Shown here in pieces: positions 59,545 to 64,000 of a stretch of 64,000 bases of DNA. Every line of letters begins with the position of its first letter. Position 1 is the stretch's first letter. Location of the stretch: contig NZ_HE611016.1 of the NCBI RefSeq assembly GCF_000236865.1, positions 255,522 through 319,521 of the forward strand, written 5' to 3'. The stretch comes from Senegalimassilia anaerobia JC110 (lineage in GTDB: Bacteria > Actinomycetota > Coriobacteriia > Coriobacteriales > Eggerthellaceae). The notes beneath the pieces are model-generated. The model was not told where the DNA came from. It saw nothing but the letters and a program-made list of their open reading frames with translations, and made no database searches. The translations under genes and the position numbers were made by a program.

Positions 59545-61050
59545 CTAGCAGCCCTCGGCCGCCGTTGCGCCCTCGGCCTGTGGGGCGCTTGCGGGAGCGT
59601 CGCCATGCGCTGGCGCATCGCCGCCTTCGGGCGCCCCAGCCTCGTCGGCATAGCTGTGCTTCTTCAGCAGCATCGATACCGCCAGTGCGGCAACTGCGAG
59701 CACCAGGGTGAACGTGAAACCCCAGTGCACGCCGTTGGTGAACGCGACCGCGCCGCCTTCCGCGTTTGCCGCCTGGCCCATGCCCAGCAGGCTGGTGGCG
59801 ACGGCGGTTGCGATGGCGCCCAGCACCTGCTGCAGGGTGTTCATCATGGTGGAGCCGTCCGCGTTCATGCGGTGCGGCAGCGAGTTCAAGGCACTCGTCT
59901 GGCTCGGCGACATAGCCAGCGGCACGCCGATCATCAAGATCACGTGAGCGCAAACCACGTACGCGATCGGAGTCTCGGGCGTCGCAAACAGGAACATCAC
60001 CGTGCCCGCAATGGAAAGGGCGAAGCCGGCGCGTGCCGGGATGCGGGCGCCGATGCGATCGTACAGCCTGCCGGCAATCACGGACACGATGCAATTCACC
60101 ACGCCGCCGGGCAGCATGAGCATACCGGCCATGGCCACAGGCAGCAGCATGCCGCTTTGGATGTACTGCGGCAGCAGGTACATGGCCGACAGCGTGATGC
60201 CGAAGTTCAGCATCACCAGCGTCACGCCCACGCGGTAGCCCTGCTGGTAGAATACGCGCACATCAAGCACGGGCACCTCCATGTGCAGCTGACGATACAC
60301 GTAGGTCGCAATGCAGACCACGCCGATGACCAGCGCGGATACCACTTCGACGCTGGTCCATCCATACAGGCTGGCGAGCCCGGCGCCCAGCACCACGCCG
60401 CCGAATCCCAGGCACGAGAGCACGCACGAGATCGCATCGACGCGCGGGCGCGTCAGCTCGTAGGGGTTTACCAGGAACTTCGCAGCGAACACCATGGCCA
60501 CGGCCAGCACCACGGCGAAGGTGAAGAAGATGAAGCGCCAGCTCAGCACTCCCAGGATGATGCCCGAGAGGGTAGGGCCGATGGCGGGGGCGAACATGAT
60601 GATGAGCGCCGTCAGGCCCATGGCCGCGCCGATTTTCACCGGGGCGAACACCTCGAGCACCACAGCGAACATCATGGGCAGCACCAGGCCCGTGCCCACG
60701 CCTTGCACCAGGCGGCCGGCCAGCATCACCTCGAAGCTGGGGGCGAACCCGCTGATCAACGAGCCGACGAAGAACGCGCCCAGCGCGAACAGCGTGAGTT
60801 TGCGTACGCTGAACCACTTCATGAGCAAGCTGGCGAAGGGCAGCACGATGCCGATGACCAGCATATAGCCGACGACCATCCACTGCATCACGGCAACGTC
60901 GACGCCGAACGCCTCGGTCAGCTGCGGCAGCGCGATGTTGAGCGACGTCTCGCTGAACATGCCCGTGAAACCGCCCAGATACAGGCCCATCATGGTTAGG
61001 TAGGGGTGCGCAACCTCGATGTGCGCCTTATGGGGATCAAAACCTTGCAT
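59545..61050 (-). CDS. MFS multidrug exporter, DHA2 family (EmrB/Lmr-like)
   Basis: 501 residues with about fourteen predicted helices. The N-terminal helix carries ETSLNIALPQLTEAFGVDVA, typical of DHA2 proteins. Motif C-like LVLPMMFAVVLEVFAP and GPTLSGIILGVLSWRFIFF (motif C, G-P-x2-G-G) follow. The C-terminus has an Ala/Glu-rich cytoplasmic tail. It probably exports drugs by proton antiport. The start is ATG 61050; the frame is open 46 codons further upstream without support. A strong terminator-type hairpin sits 73 nt upstream, between any promoter and the gene. Confidence 0.9.
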   Translation of the reverse strand: MQGFDPHKAHIEVAHPYLTMMGLYLGGFTGMFSETSLNIALPQLTEAFGVDVAVMQWMVVGYMLVIGIVLPFASLLMKWFSVRKLTLFALGAFFVGSLISGFAPSFEVMLAGRLVQGVGTGLVLPMMFAVVLEVFAPVKIGAAMGLTALIIMFAPAIGPTLSGIILGVLSWRFIFFTFAVVLAVAMVFAAKFLVNPYELTRPRVDAISCVLSCLGFGGVVLGAGLASLYGWTSVEVVSALVIGVVCIATYVYRQLHMEVPVLDVRVFYQQGYRVGVTLVMLNFGITLSAMYLLPQYIQSGMLLPVAMAGMLMLPGGVVNCIVSVIAGRLYDRIGARIPARAGFALSIAGTVMFLFATPETPIAYVVCAHVILMIGVPLAMSPSQTSALNSLPHRMNADGSTMMNTLQQVLGAIATAVATSLLGMGQAANAEGGAVAFTNGVHWGFTFTLVLAVAALAVSMLLKKHSYADEAGAPEGGDAPAHGDAPASAPQAEGATAAEGC

Positions 61051-61122
61051 ACTGTTTTCCGTACATTCCTTTCCGACTTTTGCGCAGCGCCCGCGCGGGC
61101 AAACGTGCCCGACAAAACAAAA

Positions 61123-61166
61123 AGCGGGGGCTGCAAAGGAAGCTTTCATCCTTTGCAGCCCCCGCT
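61123..61166 (-). terminator. Terminator-type hairpin in the leader of the DHA2 exporter gene
   Basis: AGCGGGGGCTGCAAAGGA and TCCTTTGCAGCCCCCGCT form a perfect 18-bp stem with an 8-nt loop. On the minus strand it is followed by TTTTTGTTTTGTC. It is either a second terminator for the lipoprotein gene or an attenuator of the exporter gene. Confidence 0.8.
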
Positions 61167-61246
61167 TAAGGGCGCTACCGACTACCACTAATTGCTTTCA
61201 GCCTAGCAGAAACCGTAGCCGTTTCGTAAGCGTTGAAATTGTGGAG

Positions 61247-61287
61247 AAACGAAAGGCGCCTCCCGCGGGGGGGGAGGCGCTTCGTTT
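61247..61287 (-). terminator. Terminator after the lipoprotein gene
   Basis: GGCGCCTCCC pairs with GGGAGGCGC, flanked by AAACGAA and TTCGTTT that extend the stem. On the minus strand it is followed by TTTCGTTTCTCC, 83 nt past the lipoprotein stop. Confidence 0.75.
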
Positions 61288-61369
61288 GCGTTGCGCGCGG
61301 TGTCGGCGAAGCAAGGCGGTCGCATTTCGTGCAGTGACAGCGAGGCGCTTTGTTCGCCTCCGCATAGTG

Positions 61370-62179
61370 CTATGCGATCTCGATCGGATAGCTGGCGATG
61401 GTGTCGTAGGTGTCGTTATCCATCAGGCTGATGGTGCCGGCGACGTTCTTCATGGCGTCGATGTCGGTAACCTTGGTGTTGTCGAAGTAACCGAAGGTCT
61501 CGACGAACATACCGGGCTTGACGGTCTCGGTCAGGGTGAAGTCAACCATCTGGTTGTCTATGCTGAAGGTGCCGTACTCGGCCATGAACAGGATGGTCTT
61601 GTCGGCGGTCTTGTTCTCAACCTTGAAGGTGTAGCCGCAGTCGTCGAGCAAATCCTGCTTCTTGTTCAGCACCGTGATGGTGCAGTTCTCGTCGTCGACG
61701 AGCACCTTGTCAACGGCAACGGTGTTCTTGTCGGTGGTGCTTGCAGCCTTGGAATCGCCGTCGTTGCTATTGGCCTTAACCTCGCCGCGCTCGAACGTCA
61801 TGGCGTAGCCGTCGTCGGTCATCTGCAGCTTGCCGTCGGTGATGGTCGCAGTGATGGGGCTGCCGTCGATGGTGAACTTGGCCTCCGTAGCGCTCTTCGC
61901 CTCCCACGTGCCGTCAAGGGGTTCGCCGAACATGATGAGCGCGCAGGTGCCGTCCTCGTTGACGTCCAAGCCCACGCTCATGCCGAACGCGTCGAGCATG
62001 GCGATGTCCTCGGCGGTTGCCTCTTCGCCGTCGGACACCATGCCCGCCAGCTTCCACGATCCGATGAACGCCTCTTTTGCGTCCTTGTCGTTGGCCGCGC
62101 CACCGCCGCAGCCGGTCAGTGCCAAGCACAGCGTCATCGCGCATGCTACCAACGCGCATACCAATAGCTTCCTCTTCAT
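61370..62179 (-). CDS. Lipoprotein of unknown function
   Basis: 269 residues. The signal peptide MKRKLLVCALVACAMTLCLA ends in the lipobox LTGC. The mature part begins GSWKLAGMVSDGEEATAEDI, a lipocalin-like/DUF opening. A stretch with DGTCALIMFGEPLDGTWEAK follows, then an acidic linker and a C-terminal beta-rich domain with NKTADKTILFMAEYGTFSID, like the DUF5067 or Ig-like domain that handles free ligand. It is exported and membrane-anchored. The start is taken at ATG 62179 (MKRK) behind GGGAGTGAGGG; ATG 62188 is also possible. Confidence 0.8.
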   Translation of the reverse strand: MKRKLLVCALVACAMTLCLALTGCGGGAANDKDAKEAFIGSWKLAGMVSDGEEATAEDIAMLDAFGMSVGLDVNEDGTCALIMFGEPLDGTWEAKSATEAKFTIDGSPITATITDGKLQMTDDGYAMTFERGEVKANSNDGDSKAASTTDKNTVAVDKVLVDDENCTITVLNKKQDLLDDCGYTFKVENKTADKTILFMAEYGTFSIDNQMVDFTLTETVKPGMFVETFGYFDNTKVTDIDAMKNVAGTISLMDNDTYDTIASYPIEIA

Positions 62180-62284
62180 GTCCCTCACTCCCTTTCTGTT
62201 GATGCTCCTATGGCGAACCTTCGGTCCCTTTCCGAAGGCGTGTGCCCTGCTTATGCGGTTGCCGCAAATCGAATCGGCGGGCGC

Positions 62285-63016
62285 TTATCCCATGGCGCCG
62301 CCGCAGTATTCGCAGCGACCTTGCGCGTCGGGGACGGTGGTGGCGCCGCAGAACGGGCAGGTTTGCGCGGTTTTCGGCGCAGCGGCTGCCGCCGCTTGCT
62401 CGCGCACGGTCTCGCGCAGCTGGGTGAGCGCCTCGCGGATCTGCTGCGCCTGACGCTCTGCCTCGCGGTATTCCACGGAATTGCGCTCCTCGATGCGGTA
62501 GTCGTTGACCTTGAACGTGATCTCGTTGAAGTACGGCGAGTTCACGTGAATGGTGACGTACACGTCGTAGTCGATGTCGTAGCGCGGTGGGTCGTAGCTT
62601 TGCGAATGGCCCTCGTCGTCTTTCCAGGTGAGCTCGCTGCGCGTCTCGCGAATCTCAGTGTCGCAGCCGGTGACCTGGGAAAAGTCCATAACGTCGGGGT
62701 TTGTGTCGCGCCAACGGGAATTGCGTGTGACGATGAAGCGCTTCGCGTCCTCGTCGAGCATCACCTTCATGTCGCAGCCAAGCGTGCGGGTGACGTTGAG
62801 CTCCGCCACCTTCTGCCGGTTGGCTTCGCGATACTCCAGCTGCTCGGCGATCTGCTCGACGGTGCTCGCGCGTCGGTCGCTGAAAAACGGCGACAGCTTG
62901 CCCGCGCACTCCTTGCACAGGTTGCCGTCCTCAAGCTTGCGATTGCCCAGAAGCCCGATTTCGCCGCCGCAGATGCTGCAGGTTTTCTTTTCGAACATCT
63001 TTCCGAACAGCCCCAT
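62285..63016 (-). CDS. Zinc-ribbon protein with N-terminal DUF4428
   Basis: 243 residues. The N-terminal zinc-binding unit is CSICGGEIGLLGNRKLEDG then LCKECAGKLSPFF (two Cys pairs), the DUF4428 pattern. Next come a helical region and a beta-rich middle (DVYVTIHVNSPYFNEITFKV). A coiled coil with an Ala run and a C-terminal zinc ribbon CPFCGATTVPDAQGRCEYCG follow. It is cytoplasmic and of unknown role. The start ATG is behind GAAAGGGGCG. Confidence 0.85.
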   Translation of the reverse strand: MGLFGKMFEKKTCSICGGEIGLLGNRKLEDGNLCKECAGKLSPFFSDRRASTVEQIAEQLEYREANRQKVAELNVTRTLGCDMKVMLDEDAKRFIVTRNSRWRDTNPDVMDFSQVTGCDTEIRETRSELTWKDDEGHSQSYDPPRYDIDYDVYVTIHVNSPYFNEITFKVNDYRIEERNSVEYREAERQAQQIREALTQLRETVREQAAAAAAPKTAQTCPFCGATTVPDAQGRCEYCGGAMG

Positions 63017-63326
63017 GTCGCGCCCCTTTCGTCGTCTCCAACTCCGTACCCCGATAATGGCAGAAGCGGGGAAGGCGAAGAAGCGCCCTACGGCTCGAAA
63101 AGGGGTGCGAAAGCGGACCGAACGGCCCAGCTTGTCGTTCGGGGAGCCGCAAAAGCTTGCGTTTCGCGTTAGGGGTTTCGGGCGAGTGCACGAGAAGGGG
63201 TGTGCAAAAGCCCAGTAGGGCGCAGCTGCGCCCTACTCGGGGCGTCTTGTGCGAATGAACGGGAAGGGGCGCGCGAAAGCGGTGCCCGACTACACGTAAG
63301 GCCCTGAAGGGTCGCAGTTATGCGCG
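63017..63326. other. Intergenic region with a perfect palindrome
   Basis: AGTAGGGCGCAG and CTGCGCCCTACT at 63214-63237 form a perfect 24-bp palindrome. On the minus strand it is followed by GGGCTTTTGC, a likely terminator for the response-regulator gene. Three copies of an AAGGGG(T/C)GxGxxAAAGC-type word occur at about 63101, 63195 and 63264. No gene is seen. Confidence 0.5.
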
Positions 63327-63968
63327 CTATTCCTCGGTCTGCTCGCCGGTGCGGCCCATGCCGGGGATGATGAGTCCGCTGGCAACCGCGTGCACGGCAA
63401 GGCGCAGGATGTTGTCGTAGCCGGTTTTCGCCAGGATCTCGGAGATGTGGCGCTTCACGGTGCCTTCGGACAGGTACAGCTCCTGCGCGATCTCCTTGCG
63501 CGTTTTCGTCTCGCACACCAGGCGCAAGATGTCGATTTCCGTTTGCGTGAGCGCCGCGGCGCCGGAAAGCGCGTTGGATTGGGGGCGAGGGAACGTGGAA
63601 TAGCCCTCCATGGTGGAGCGGATGACGGCGATCAGCTCGGCAGTGCCCACGTTCTTGTATATGAAGCTGTCCACGCCGGCGGCGCGGGCCTGTTCGACGA
63701 ACGTGATCTCTGGCATGCCCGTCATGATGACCACGCGCACGTTGGGGTGCGCCTCCTTGATGGCGGCAGCAGCGACGATGCCGCTGGAATCGTTTTCCGT
63801 GCACACGTCCAAAAGCGCTAGGTTCGCGTGGTGCTTCTCGACCGCGGAAAGGGCGTCGGCAGCATCGGCGATGGCCGCGACGACGCGCATGTCATCCTGC
63901 ATGTCGATGGCGCACGCGAGCGAGTCGCGCAGCATGGCTTGATCTTCGGCGATGACCATGTCGATCAT
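63327..63968 (-). CDS. NarL/FixJ-family response regulator
   Basis: 213 residues. The receiver domain (~1-120) has acidic residues in VIAEDQAM, the phosphoacceptor Asp in NLALLDVCTEND, and the conserved MTGMPE and YKNVG blocks (Thr and Lys). The LuxR HTH (~140-205) reads LTQTEIDILRLVCETKTRKE, IAQELYLSEGTVKRHISEIL and AKTGYDNILRLAVHA. It is a transcription factor activated by a sensor kinase whose gene would lie beyond the window's right edge. The likely start is the ATG at 63968, or the one at 63959. Confidence 0.92.
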   Translation of the reverse strand: MIDMVIAEDQAMLRDSLACAIDMQDDMRVVAAIADAADALSAVEKHHANLALLDVCTENDSSGIVAAAAIKEAHPNVRVVIMTGMPEITFVEQARAAGVDSFIYKNVGTAELIAVIRSTMEGYSTFPRPQSNALSGAAALTQTEIDILRLVCETKTRKEIAQELYLSEGTVKRHISEILAKTGYDNILRLAVHAVASGLIIPGMGRTGEQTEE

Positions 63969-64000
63969 GGCGTCCCCCCCTGGGCGTAGAAGGCGGTCCC

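Noticed and set aside
59458..60999. Long plus-strand open frame opposite the DHA2 exporter gene
   Set aside because: It is a His/Gln-rich translation typical of an antisense frame. The minus strand encodes a normal fourteen-helix transporter.
1..64000. CRISPR arrays
   Set aside because: No regularly spaced identical repeats were seen. The dispersed palindromes are irregularly placed and the 34-bp tandem array at 57179 has no spacers.

Overview
The window is high-GC, gene-dense DNA. Several features point to an anaerobic actinobacterium of the Coriobacteriia, most likely Eggerthellaceae: a Tat-exported molybdoenzyme operon, a Tat-exported flavoprotein reductase beside a multiheme cytochrome c, a membrane-spanning LuxR regulator, a DapL-type lysine pathway gene and a sortase-anchored surface protein. 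This placement is inferred from gene content, not from a marker tree. No tRNA, rRNA or CRISPR array was seen.

Layout. 1-0.8 kb: the 3' end of purM, its terminator and a remnant of an acetylhomoserine-sulfhydrylase-type gene. 0.8-7 kb: a TetR regulator divergent from a DMSO-reductase-like operon (catalytic subunit, Fe-S subunit, NrfD-type anchor, TorD chaperone), followed by a second, decayed TorD fragment. 7-36 kb: a plastic accessory region. It holds a HipA-like kinase between two terminator-like direct repeats, an aminotransferase-like protein without its catalytic lysine, an IS3 remnant, an Abi_2 gene behind a strong promoter and hairpin leader, and fragments of an Mrr endonuclease, an MFS transporter and a serpin. 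It also holds a MerR regulator and lipoprotein, an XRE regulator controlling a large membrane protein, a truncated DUF4143 ATPase, and a flavoprotein/cytochrome c/LuxR respiratory module. A defence block closes the region: AlbA_2, HsdR, an Abi_C-like gene, HsdS and HsdM on the minus strand, then an unknown gene, a DUF4268 nuclease-like gene and a Fic protein.

36-64 kb is more conserved: purN, an XdhC-like gene and purH; a J-domain membrane protein; an overlapping crcB pair; a 1132-residue coiled-coil/CAP surface protein; an ATP-grasp plus flippase-like pair; two hotdog thioesterases; a C39-like peptidase; MFS and ArsB/NhaD-type transporters; a UvrA-like ATPase; an NADPH-dependent FMN oxidoreductase; dapL; a DHA2 exporter; a lipoprotein; a zinc-ribbon protein; and a NarL-type response regulator.

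Two families of short dispersed palindromes lie only between genes or in decayed DNA. Family A has GAACA...TGTTC ends around a G-rich core. Family B has CCGGACAC...GTGTCCGG ends around a TACGTCCCC core. The most interesting items are the Abi_2 gene with its promoter-driven hairpin leader, the R-M operon with an Abi_C gene inserted between hsdS and hsdR, the XRE/palindrome/membrane-protein cassette, and the two Mrr fragments lying in collinear order 11 kb apart.
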